This document shows, in pieces, positions 20,240-29,090 of a stretch of DNA of 64,000 nt. The DNA lies in assembly GCA_902560815.1 (NCBI GenBank), contig CACENP010000005.1, positions 1-64,000 of the forward strand, read 5' to 3'. This DNA comes from an uncultured Pelagibacteraceae bacterium (GTDB taxonomy: Bacteria; Pseudomonadota; Alphaproteobacteria; Pelagibacterales; Pelagibacteraceae). Made by a program: the position numbers and the translations under genes. The notes under the pieces are model-generated. The model was not told the origin of the DNA, made no database searches, and saw only the letters and a list, made by a program, of their open reading frames with translations. The number at the start of each line of letters is the position of its first letter. Positions within the stretch are counted from its first letter, which is position 1.

Positions 20240-21424
20240 ATGAAATCAAATAAAAGAATTGTGCTCGCATATTCTGGCGGGCTGGATACTTCAGTTATTT
20301 TAAAATGGCTTCAAGAAAATTATAAAGCTGAAATTATTGCTTATACAGCTGACATTGGACAAGAAATTGATAAAAAAAAAATAATTAAAAACGCAAAGAA
20401 CTTAGGTGTAAAAAAAATAATAATAAAAGATTTAAAAGATATTTTTGTTAAAGATTACGTCTATCCGATGATAAGAGGACATGCAATTTATGAAGGTGTT
20501 TATTTATTGGGAACTTCTATTGCAAGACCATTAATAGCGAAAGACCAAATAAGAATTGCAAAAAAATTTAAAGCATATGCAGTTTCACATGGATCAACAG
20601 GTAAAGGAAATGATCAAATAAGATTTGAACTTGGTTACCATTACTTTGGACCAAAGATAAAAATAATAGCTCCTTGGAGAATTTGGAAACTGAAATCTAG
20701 AACTGACCTAATTAATTATGCAAAAAAAAATGGAATACCAACTCCAAAAGATAAAAAAGGTGCTCCACCTTTTTCGGTAGATGATAATTTATTTCATACA
20801 TCAACTGAAGGAAAAGCTTTAGAAAATCCAAAAAATTCAGCTCCTGAATTTATTTTTCAAAGAACAACTTCTCCAGAAAAAGCACCTGATAGGCCTTCTT
20901 TTTTAACTATAGGATTCAAAAATGGAGACCCAGTAACTGTGAATGGTAAAAAATTATCTCCTTCAAAACTTTTGGAAAGGTTGAATTCTATTGCTGGTAA
21001 AAATGGAATTGGAAGAGTTGATCTTGTTGAAAATAGATTTATTGGAATAAAATCAAGAGGTGTTTATGAAACTCCTGGAGGAACTTTATTAATCAATGCT
21101 CACAGAGCAATTGAATCTGTTACATTAGATAAAGAAACTATGCATAAAAAAGATGAAATAATGCCTAAATATGCAGAACTCATTTACAATGGTTATTGGT
21201 ATTCTAAAGCGAGATTTAAACTTCAAAAAATTATCGATCAAAAAAGAAATAGAGTCAATGGATCTGTTAAACTTAAACTATACAAAGGTAATATTATAAT
21301 TGCGTCTAGACAAACTAAAAGTAATGCTTATTCAATGAAAAAAGTTTCGTTTGAAGAAAATAAAACATTTAATAAATCAAATGTTGAGAGATTTATTAAT
21401 TTCCATAAAAAAAATTTAAAATAA
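20240..21424 (+). CDS. argG: argininosuccinate synthase
   Basis: VLAYSGGLDTSVILKWL, AVSHGSTGKGNDQIRFELG. Confidence 0.97.
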   Translation: MKSNKRIVLAYSGGLDTSVILKWLQENYKAEIIAYTADIGQEIDKKKIIKNAKNLGVKKIIIKDLKDIFVKDYVYPMIRGHAIYEGVYLLGTSIARPLIAKDQIRIAKKFKAYAVSHGSTGKGNDQIRFELGYHYFGPKIKIIAPWRIWKLKSRTDLINYAKKNGIPTPKDKKGAPPFSVDDNLFHTSTEGKALENPKNSAPEFIFQRTTSPEKAPDRPSFLTIGFKNGDPVTVNGKKLSPSKLLERLNSIAGKNGIGRVDLVENRFIGIKSRGVYETPGGTLLINAHRAIESVTLDKETMHKKDEIMPKYAELIYNGYWYSKARFKLQKIIDQKRNRVNGSVKLKLYKGNIIIASRQTKSNAYSMKKVSFEENKTFNKSNVERFINFHKKNLK

Positions 21425-21428
21425 AATA

Positions 21429-21686
21429 TTATTCTTTATTTTTTGCGATTTCACGGGGATCAGGTATTTCTCCAAAAGAATATCTTATTACATGAATTAT
21501 TACCCAACCCAAAGCCATTGATGTTAAAATATAGTAAATGAAAGCTAAAGACTCGTTTTGAGCAAAATCTTTTAGATCTGCTCCCCAATAAATTATATTC
21601 CAAAAGAAAAAAAAGAATAATTCATATATAATTATAACTTTAAACATAGTGTGAGTGCTAACTATAATGATTTCAATTTTTTGCAA
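21429..21686 (-). CDS. small hypothetical membrane protein
   Basis: 85 aa with two hydrophobic segments, C-terminal GEIPDPREIAKNKE. Confidence 0.5.
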   Translation of the reverse strand: MQKIEIIIVSTHTMFKVIIIYELFFFFFWNIIYWGADLKDFAQNESLAFIYYILTSMALGWVIIHVIRYSFGEIPDPREIAKNKE

Positions 21687-21706
21687 AATTTTTTACATTC
21701 ATTTTT

Positions 21707-21750
21707 TGTCGCACGGCCAGTAATCGTTGTTTAATTCTTTAGGTGCGACA
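21707..21750. promoter_or_regulatory. Inverted repeat in divergent intergenic region
   Basis: tgtcgcac (21707-21714) and gtgcgaca (21743-21750): perfect 8-bp inverted repeat, 28-nt spacer. Confidence 0.4.
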
Positions 21751-21801
21751 TAAAATACAAAGAATGGAAATAAAATTTCAAATAATCATAATTTTTAAGA
21801 A

Positions 21802-22182
21802 ATGAAAAATATAACCAAAAATCTTCAGTTTATTTTATTAACTATAATTCTAATTAGTACAGTTATTGCTGTTGGAATTGAAATTAAAAAAATGTTTTTA
21901 AATCAGACAGTTACTTTAGCTGATTTACTATTAATGTTCCTTTATTTGGAGGTGATGGCAATGGTTAGAGTTTTTTGGGACCAGCAATCAATAAGTATTA
22001 CTTTACCACTACTTATTGCGATAACTGCTTTATCGAGATTTATAATATTACAAGGTAAAGAAATGGATCCATCTGGATTAGTTTATGAAGCTGTAGCTAT
22101 AGTTCTTATTGCATCGGCTATAGTAATTTTAAGATTAAGACATAGCGATAAACTTGGACTTAAATCAAAAAAAAAATCTTAA
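21802..22182 (+). CDS. PsiE-family (phosphate-starvation-inducible) membrane protein
   Basis: LADLLLMFLYLEVMAMVRVFWDQ, SRFIILQGKEMDP. Confidence 0.75.
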   Translation: MKNITKNLQFILLTIILISTVIAVGIEIKKMFLNQTVTLADLLLMFLYLEVMAMVRVFWDQQSISITLPLLIAITALSRFIILQGKEMDPSGLVYEAVAIVLIASAIVILRLRHSDKLGLKSKKKS

Positions 22183-22196
22183 TAAATTAAAGAAAT

Positions 22197-22904
22197 ATGA
22201 GTGCTAAGTATTTAATTTTTGGAGCAACAGGTTCTATTGGTTCTAATTTGGCAAATAAATTATATAATTCTAAGCATGACTTTCATCTCGTTTCAAGAAA
22301 CGAGAAAGAACTAAAATCTTTATCAGAAAAGTTAAAGTGCACTTATACTGTAGCAGATGTTTTAGAAGATAATTTTATTGAAAATGTAAAATCTGAAATT
22401 TCTGAAGTTAAAGGAATAGCTTATTGTGTCGGCTCGATAGATTTGAAGCCATTTAAAATGGTAAAGGAAGATGACTTTAAAAAATGTATGAAATTAAATC
22501 TTTACTCTGCAGTTGAAATTATTAAAGCATATCAAGATAGTTTAAAAAATAATAAAGGCTCAATAATATTATTTTCTACAGTTGCAGCACAAAGAGGCTT
22601 TGCTAATCATTCAATTATTGCATCAACTAAGGCTGCAATCGAAGGATTGGCGATTTCTCTTGCAGCTGAGTTTGCTCCAAATATTAGAGTAAATTGTATA
22701 GCTCCAAGTTTAACAAATTCAAAAATTTCTCAACCAATATTAAAGAATACTATTATGGCCGAAGGTATTGCAAAAGCTCACCCCATGAAAAGAATTGGTG
22801 AGGGAAAAGACGCTGCTGCAATGGCTAAATTTTTACTTACTGAAGAAAGTTCTTGGATAACAGGACAAATAATTGGTGTAGATGGTGGAAGGTCTTCAAT
22901 TTAA
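22197..22904 (+). CDS. SDR family oxidoreductase
   Basis: IFGATGSIGSNLANKL, STKAAIEGLAISLAAEFAPNIRVNCIAPS. Confidence 0.92.
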   Translation: MSAKYLIFGATGSIGSNLANKLYNSKHDFHLVSRNEKELKSLSEKLKCTYTVADVLEDNFIENVKSEISEVKGIAYCVGSIDLKPFKMVKEDDFKKCMKLNLYSAVEIIKAYQDSLKNNKGSIILFSTVAAQRGFANHSIIASTKAAIEGLAISLAAEFAPNIRVNCIAPSLTNSKISQPILKNTIMAEGIAKAHPMKRIGEGKDAAAMAKFLLTEESSWITGQIIGVDGGRSSI

Positions 22905-23026
22905 TGAAAAAAAATAAAAAAAATAAAAATAAAAATTCAGTCTCTTCATTATTTACAAGAAAATATATTTACTATTACTATTCATTTTTTTGGTTAATTT
23001 TAATTTCATATTTAGTCATAAAATAA
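22904..23026 (+). CDS. putative small membrane protein (40 aa)
   Basis: Not in ORF track; TAATG overlap with SDR stop; MKKNKKNKNKNSVSSLFTRKYIYYYYSFFWLILISYLVIK. Confidence 0.35.
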   Translation: MKKNKKNKNKNSVSSLFTRKYIYYYYSFFWLILISYLVIK

Positions 23027-23038
23027 AAAATTCGAAAT

Positions 23039-24184
23039 ATGAATTTTGAGCCGTCAAGAAGTTTTGCTATTAAAAAATTAAACGACTTTATTGAAAAAAA
23101 TCTTTTAGAATATTCTAAACTAAGAAACTTTGATTATGGACCAAATCAAAGAACAAATATTTCATGTCTATCTCCATATGTGTCTCACGGAATAATTAGC
23201 GAAAAAGAAATAATAGATAAATGTTTAAAAAAATATTCGTTCATAAAAAATGAAAAATTTATTCAAGAAGTTTTATGGAGAATTTATTGGAAAGGTTGGC
23301 TTGAATTAAGACCAAGTGTTTGGTCAGATTATTTGGAAGATTTAAAAAAAATAAAAGAAAATTTTAAAGATAATCAAAACTATTTAAATGCAATTAATGG
23401 TAAAACAAATATTGAATGCTTTGATTATTGGGTAAATGAGCTTAAAAATTATAATTACCTTCATAATCACGCGAGAATGTGGTTTGCAAGTATTTGGATT
23501 TTTACTCTTGGTTTGCCTTGGCAACTAGGTGCTGAGTTTTTTATGAAATATCTTTTTGATGGAGACAGTGCATCTAATACTTTAGGTTGGAGATGGGTTG
23601 CGGGTGTTCAAACAAAAGGTAAAAATTACGTTGCATCTGAATGGAATATAAAAAAGTTCACTAATAATAGATTTGAAAATATTAAACTTAACGAAAATCC
23701 AGTCCCAGTAGTAGATGATAGAAATTATTCCTTTTTGAATAATAATTTTATAAATACAAATTTATCTGACAGTAAGAATTTGTTAATATTTGAAAATAAT
23801 CTGTCTTTCGAACAATCTAACTTTAATGATCAATCATTTAAAAATATTTATTTTGTATTAAATGGAAATAAAACTAGGCAAATAAAATTGGATGAAAAGG
23901 TTCTAAACTTCAAAAAGTCACTTATAAATAATCAAATTGAAGATTTAAAGAATAAATCATTAAATTGTGAAATGATTAATGTTCAAGATTTAAAAGATAT
24001 GAAAGAAAATTTATTAGCTTTATATCCATCTGTTGGAGAAAATCTTGACTATATAAATTCAAATAATCTTAAAAATATTTCTTTTATATACAGAAAAATT
24101 GATCAGTATTCTTGGAAGTATTGCAATAAAGGGTTTTTCAATTTTAAAAATTATATACCAAAAATAATTCAGGAACTTATTTAG
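23039..24184 (+). CDS. photolyase/cryptochrome FAD-binding-domain protein lacking the N-terminal antenna domain
   Basis: Begins in the helical FAD domain: FDYGPNQRTNISCLSPYVSHGIISE, WRIYWKGWLELRP, HNHARMWFASIW, DGDSASNTLGWRWVAGVQTKGKNY. Confidence 0.85.
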   Translation: MNFEPSRSFAIKKLNDFIEKNLLEYSKLRNFDYGPNQRTNISCLSPYVSHGIISEKEIIDKCLKKYSFIKNEKFIQEVLWRIYWKGWLELRPSVWSDYLEDLKKIKENFKDNQNYLNAINGKTNIECFDYWVNELKNYNYLHNHARMWFASIWIFTLGLPWQLGAEFFMKYLFDGDSASNTLGWRWVAGVQTKGKNYVASEWNIKKFTNNRFENIKLNENPVPVVDDRNYSFLNNNFINTNLSDSKNLLIFENNLSFEQSNFNDQSFKNIYFVLNGNKTRQIKLDEKVLNFKKSLINNQIEDLKNKSLNCEMINVQDLKDMKENLLALYPSVGENLDYINSNNLKNISFIYRKIDQYSWKYCNKGFFNFKNYIPKIIQELI

Positions 24185-24302
24185 AGGAGCATCTTTTAGA
24201 GCAGTATTTTACTCGATCCCAATTTAATTTCCATTTTTTTCTCCAAGAAAATGGTTTTTTACAAACTAGACAAATTTTAAATGGTAAATTTTGCTTTTTC
24301 AT
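24177..24302 (-). CDS. DUF2256 small zinc-ribbon protein (41 aa)
   Basis: Not in ORF track; my translation MKKQNLPFKICLVCKKPFSWRKKWKLNWDRVKYCSKRCSSK* has CxxC...CxxxC and the WRKKW core of DUF2256. Confidence 0.8.
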   Translation of the reverse strand: MKKQNLPFKICLVCKKPFSWRKKWKLNWDRVKYCSKRCSSK

Positions 24303-24649
24303 TTCAGTTGATTTTTATTTTTTAAAAATAAAAAATATGCAACAAATTCATAAATATAATGAAAAATAAAAAAAAGAGGTTTTATTGAAAATATTTTTGC
24401 TAAAAAATTATATTTTGGAATTTTTGACCAAATTATAATAAATGCTTTTGCTCCACCAATAACTTTACCATTATCAATTACATGAAGCCTTCTAAGCAAT
24501 TCCTCTTGTGTTTTTGATGTAATTTTTAGAGCATCATCATTGTTCGTAATGTCTATCCATTCTAAATTGCTACCAGAAATTTTTTTGTAATGATTTATTT
24601 CCAATCTACAAATACTACATGAATTGTTAAAAAAAACTTTAATTCCCAT
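24299..24649 (-). CDS. DCC-family thiol-disulfide oxidoreductase-like (DUF393)
   Basis: VFFNNSCSICRLEINHYKK near N-terminus, ALKITSKTQEELLRRLHVIDNGKVIGGAKAFIIIW. Confidence 0.85.
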   Translation of the reverse strand: MGIKVFFNNSCSICRLEINHYKKISGSNLEWIDITNNDDALKITSKTQEELLRRLHVIDNGKVIGGAKAFIIIWSKIPKYNFLAKIFSIKPLFFIFHYIYEFVAYFLFLKNKNQLK

Positions 24650-26135
24650 AAGTATTTTTATTAATAAATTTTTCAGCCTCAGATAAAATTAATTTTTTTC
24701 TTTCAGCTTTCATTTTATCAAATACTCTTACCATCATTGAAAGCCTAGGGTTTTTTAAAAAAAAATTTCTATTTCTATTTATAAATCTCCAGTACAAACC
24801 ATCCATGGTGTTGCACCAATCTCCTTTTTTAAAATCCATCATTTTCATAAAATAACTCGATCCACATATATATGGTTTTGTTGCAAAAATTCCTCCATCG
24901 CTAAATAAACCCATGCCATAAACATTTGGTACCATCACCCAATCAGATGAGTCTACAAACATTTCCATAAACCATTTATAAACAACTTTGGGTTTTAGCT
25001 CACATAAGTTCATGATGTTTGAAAGTATCATTAGTCTTTCAATATGATGTGACCAGCCATTGTGTATTGCATTATTAATTGCATAATCTAAAGGGGGTAG
25101 ACCTGTTGTGCCTTCATACCATGAATTTTTCATCTTTCTATTTTGTTTAAAAAAATTTCTTGTCTCCATTTCATTACTATATTTTTGATAAACTCCTCTC
25201 ATGAATTCTCTCCAGCCAATGACCTGTCTTACATATCCTTCTAGAGAATTTAGTCTAATTTTGTTTTTTTTATGAAATTCTAAAATTTTAGAAATTATAA
25301 ATTCAGGAGTTATAAGACCTAAATTGATATATGGACTTAGTGCACTATGAAATAGAATATTGTTTTCTTGATGAACTGCATCCTCATAATCACCAAATAA
25401 ATTTGATTTTTCTTTTATGAAAAAATTTAAAAGTTTAACAACATCATTATATTCAGTTGCAAACCAAAAATTTTGGGTGCTGCCTGGATGATCCTTAAAC
25501 ATTTTTTCAATAACAGGTTTCAAATTTTTAGTATGTTTTGATTCTGTTATGTTTGGAAACTTTGGAACTTTAATATTTTTTGGCAGTTTTTTTCTATTAT
25601 CCTCATCAAAGCTCCACTTACCTCCTTCAGGATTTCGATCTTTCTTCATTAAAATATTTAGTTTTTGTCTTGTTCCTTTATAAAAAGTTGCCATGAAAGG
25701 TCTTTTATTTTTTAATAAGTAATCATTAAATTCCTCTCTAGTATTTAAAAACATTGGTGATTTAATTTTATTCCAAATTAGGTCATTTTTTTTAACAAAA
25801 TTCTCTACCTTTTTTTCAAAAAATTTATCTTCAATTTCAAAGCTTGTAATTTCTTTAATTTTTTTTAATTTAATAACTTTTTTGACTTTCTCCAAATAAT
25901 CTTTTTTAAAATCGCTTGAGTCAATTTTGGTATATTGAACTATGAATTTATTTTTTTTTAGGTGGTCTAGATGAGATCTCATAGAAGACAAAAATAGTAG
26001 AATTTTTAGTTTATGATGTTTCTCATAAGTACATAACTCATAATCTTCGGCCATAAAAAAAATATGATCATTTTTAAAATAATCTAAATATTTTAATGGA
26101 AATAATTGGTTTCCTAATATGAAAAATAACTTCAT
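24639..26135 (-). CDS. cryptochrome/photolyase family protein (deoxyribodipyrimidine photolyase-related)
   Basis: FFILGNQLFP, GGKWSFDEDNRKKLPK, REFMRGVYQ, FVDSSDWVMVPNVYGMGLFSDGGIFATKPYICGSSYFMKM. Confidence 0.9.
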   Translation of the reverse strand: MKLFFILGNQLFPLKYLDYFKNDHIFFMAEDYELCTYEKHHKLKILLFLSSMRSHLDHLKKNKFIVQYTKIDSSDFKKDYLEKVKKVIKLKKIKEITSFEIEDKFFEKKVENFVKKNDLIWNKIKSPMFLNTREEFNDYLLKNKRPFMATFYKGTRQKLNILMKKDRNPEGGKWSFDEDNRKKLPKNIKVPKFPNITESKHTKNLKPVIEKMFKDHPGSTQNFWFATEYNDVVKLLNFFIKEKSNLFGDYEDAVHQENNILFHSALSPYINLGLITPEFIISKILEFHKKNKIRLNSLEGYVRQVIGWREFMRGVYQKYSNEMETRNFFKQNRKMKNSWYEGTTGLPPLDYAINNAIHNGWSHHIERLMILSNIMNLCELKPKVVYKWFMEMFVDSSDWVMVPNVYGMGLFSDGGIFATKPYICGSSYFMKMMDFKKGDWCNTMDGLYWRFINRNRNFFLKNPRLSMMVRVFDKMKAERKKLILSEAEKFINKNTYGN

Positions 26136-26166
26136 TAGAAAATTATAAATAATTTAATTGTAAAAA

Positions 26167-27009
26167 TTAATTAGATCTTTTGAAGCACTCAATAGTATTT
26201 TTAAGAAGACACGCTATTGTCATTGGGCCTACTCCTCCTGGTACTGGAGTTAGAGCTTTCGCAACTTTTGAAACTTCATCAAATGCAACATCTCCAACTA
26301 TCCCTTTTTCAGTTTTATTTATTCCAACATCTATAACTATTGCATCTTTTTTAACCCAATCACCTTTAACAAGTTCAGGCATACCAACTGCAGCTACAAT
26401 AATATCACCTTTTAAACACTCGCCTTTTAGATCTTTTGTTTTTGAGTGTGTAATTGTAACTGTACAATTTTCTTTTAAAAGAAGTTGTGTCATTGGTTTA
26501 CCATTTAAATTTGATCTTCCAACTATTACCGCTTTTTTTCCATTAAGATTAGGTTCAATTTTTTTTATTAATAAATAACACCCAAGAGGTGTACAAGGTA
26601 TTGAACTTTCATAGCCTGAAGATAAATTTCCAACATTCATTGGATGAAATCCATCAACATCCTTACTTGGTAAAATTGATTCAATAACTTTTTGCTTATT
26701 AATATGTTTTGGCAAAGGTAACTGAACCAAAATCCCAGATACACTGTTATCTTTGTTAAGTTCTTCAATTTTATCTAAAACTGTTTTTTCCTCAACTTCA
26801 CCAGGGTACCTTATAACTTCTGATTTTAAGCCTACTTCATTTGCAGCTTTTTCTTTCATACGAACATAAATTTGGCTCGGAGCCATATCTCCAATTAAAA
26901 TCACAGTTAATCCTGGAACTTTATTATATTTAGATTTTAATTCAGAAACTTCTATCTTTAACTCTTCTCTTAATTCTGCTGCTATTTTTTTTCCCTCTAT
27001 TAATATCAT
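26167..27009 (-). CDS. folD: methylenetetrahydrofolate dehydrogenase/cyclohydrolase
   Basis: SGILVQLPLPKHIN, KDVDGFHPMNVG, VIVGRSNLNGKPM, TPVPGGVGPMTIA. Confidence 0.97.
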   Translation of the reverse strand: MILIEGKKIAAELREELKIEVSELKSKYNKVPGLTVILIGDMAPSQIYVRMKEKAANEVGLKSEVIRYPGEVEEKTVLDKIEELNKDNSVSGILVQLPLPKHINKQKVIESILPSKDVDGFHPMNVGNLSSGYESSIPCTPLGCYLLIKKIEPNLNGKKAVIVGRSNLNGKPMTQLLLKENCTVTITHSKTKDLKGECLKGDIIVAAVGMPELVKGDWVKKDAIVIDVGINKTEKGIVGDVAFDEVSKVAKALTPVPGGVGPMTIACLLKNTIECFKRSN

Positions 27010-27012
27010 GGA

Positions 27013-27306
27013 TTAGTTAAATATTATTGGTGCCACGTAAAACTTCATACACATTTCTATAAACCAGATCAATAAAAGAAGTATGATTGGTGAAATATCA
27101 AAAGCACCTAGATTAGGTAAAAATCTTCTAATTCTGTTCAAAATAGGGTCTGTTAAACGGTAGGTGAGTTCTAGTATTGAGTAAACAAATCTATTCGATG
27201 TATTTAAAACGTTAAACGCTATCAACCAACTTATAACTACATTGGCAATTACAACATAAGTATAAATTTTTAGAACTTGAAGAGCTAAATAAAAAATAGC
27301 AATCAT
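27013..27306 (-). CDS. YggT family membrane protein
   Basis: YVVIANVVISWLIAFNVLN, LTDPILNRIRRFLPNLGAFDISPI. Confidence 0.9.
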   Translation of the reverse strand: MIAIFYLALQVLKIYTYVVIANVVISWLIAFNVLNTSNRFVYSILELTYRLTDPILNRIRRFLPNLGAFDISPIILLLLIWFIEMCMKFYVAPIIFN

Positions 27307-28388
27307 TTCTTCTCAACATAAATAGACTGACTAGGAAATGCAAAAGATGCACCATTTTTTTCAACAATTTGTTTAATTTGAATTGCCAATCTTTCCTTAA
27401 CAGCTAACCACTCATCCCAATCATCTGTTTTTGTAAAACAACGAATATACATATCAATTGAACTGTCTGCAAACTTATCAACCCTAACCGCATATCCAAG
27501 CTCAGGCTTATAATCTTCGTTTTTTTTTATATAATCTTCAATTTCATTTCTAATTGTTTTAAGTTGGTCAACTGTTGAATCGTATTGTAAATTAATTATC
27601 CAACTAATTATCCAGTTGGTTGTTTGGCTTACATTTATCACAGCATTTTCTGCAAATTGAAAATTTGGTATTATTGCAATTGATTTATCAAATTTTCTTA
27701 TAACTGTTGATCTAAATCCTATTTTTTCTACAATTCCTTCAATTATTCCCTCGACTAAAATCCAATCTCCAATTTTAAATCTTTTTTCGACTAATACTAA
27801 TATTCCTGAAATTAAATTTTTAAATAAATCTTGTGCACCCAATGCAACAGCAACACCAAATAAACCTAAACCTGCAATAATCGGTCCAATTTTTATACCC
27901 CATAATTCAAGAACCGCAGCTATACCTAAAATGAATATTAATACTTTTAATGACTTAATGATCCAGCCAATAAGCTCTCTTGTTAAAATTTTATTTAAAC
28001 CACTTAATACATAAGAAACTGGTTCTATAATTTGATGCATAACCCAAAAAATAAAAATAGTTATTAAGGTTCTATTAATTGTATCTACAATTTCTCTACT
28101 CTCTTCAGAAAAAGACATATAATAACTCGCAATAAAAAAACCGATAACTATTGGCAAAAATCTAGCTGGCCCTTCCATTGCAGAAACAAAAGAGTCATCA
28201 AATTTATTTGTTGTTTTCTTTGCTATATTTTCTAATCTTTTAATAATAACTTTGCTGATGATTCCTCTAAATATTAAAAATAGAAAAAATATTCCAACAC
28301 CAATTAATATTTCAAGAATATCTACACCTAAAATTCCTCTTTCCCAAACAGAAAGAAAAAGTGATTTAAAATTGTTAAATAATTCCAT
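27303..28388 (-). CDS. MscS-family mechanosensitive ion channel
   Basis: GLFGVAVALGAQDLFKNLISGILVLVEKRFKIGDWI. Confidence 0.92.
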   Translation of the reverse strand: MELFNNFKSLFLSVWERGILGVDILEILIGVGIFFLFLIFRGIISKVIIKRLENIAKKTTNKFDDSFVSAMEGPARFLPIVIGFFIASYYMSFSEESREIVDTINRTLITIFIFWVMHQIIEPVSYVLSGLNKILTRELIGWIIKSLKVLIFILGIAAVLELWGIKIGPIIAGLGLFGVAVALGAQDLFKNLISGILVLVEKRFKIGDWILVEGIIEGIVEKIGFRSTVIRKFDKSIAIIPNFQFAENAVINVSQTTNWIISWIINLQYDSTVDQLKTIRNEIEDYIKKNEDYKPELGYAVRVDKFADSSIDMYIRCFTKTDDWDEWLAVKERLAIQIKQIVEKNGASFAFPSQSIYVEKK

Positions 28389-28390
28389 TT

Positions 28391-29089
28391 TTAAATTTTA
28401 TATAGCAAAAATTCCTCTTCTCCAGGACTAAAAATAAAAATTTTTTTCCACTTGATTTTATTTAATACTGACGAGGATTTTTCGCTAATACACATTAAAT
28501 TGGTGTCCATCCAAAAATCATTTAATTTGTAATTATTAATTAATTTTAGGAAGCTTAAAGCACTATTTTGAGAATAAACATAAACAACATCAGGTATATT
28601 TGATCTTAATTTTTCTATGAATGTTTCATCTAATTGATAATTAGGTTTTGAAGTATAGTTAATAACTCTTTCTACATTATATCCTAGTGATACTAAATTT
28701 TTATCAAGGTCATTTGAAATAATTTCTCCACTTACATAAAGCATTTTTCCTGAAGAAGTATTAAAATTTTGTAGTATTAATTCTTCTAAATTTTTTACAT
28801 TGCCTCCAGCTGTTATTACATTTTGAAATCCAAGACTAAGTGCTTTCTTCTCTGTTGCACTTCCAACGCAAAAACAGATAATTTTTTTATCAATCAGTTT
28901 TGTATCTAAGAATTTTAATGCATTGGCGCTTGTAAAAATTATTGCTTTATAATCTAAAAAATTTATTTTTTCATATTCAATTTTTTCAATTTGAATCACT
29001 GGCATATGCGAAACCTTATGTCCAAGTTTACTAAATTTTAATATTAATTCCTCGCAGTCCTCTAAAGGTCTTGTAAACAAAATATGCAT
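28391..29089 (-). CDS. hemD: uroporphyrinogen-III synthase
   Basis: MHILFTRPLEDCEEL, AIIFTSANALKFL; downstream of hemC. Confidence 0.85.
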   Translation of the reverse strand: MHILFTRPLEDCEELILKFSKLGHKVSHMPVIQIEKIEYEKINFLDYKAIIFTSANALKFLDTKLIDKKIICFCVGSATEKKALSLGFQNVITAGGNVKNLEELILQNFNTSSGKMLYVSGEIISNDLDKNLVSLGYNVERVINYTSKPNYQLDETFIEKLRSNIPDVVYVYSQNSALSFLKLINNYKLNDFWMDTNLMCISEKSSSVLNKIKWKKIFIFSPGEEEFLLYKI

Positions 29090-29090
29090 A

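Noticed and set aside
26180-26578. 132-aa plus-strand ORF
   Set aside because: Antisense to folD, which is unambiguous.
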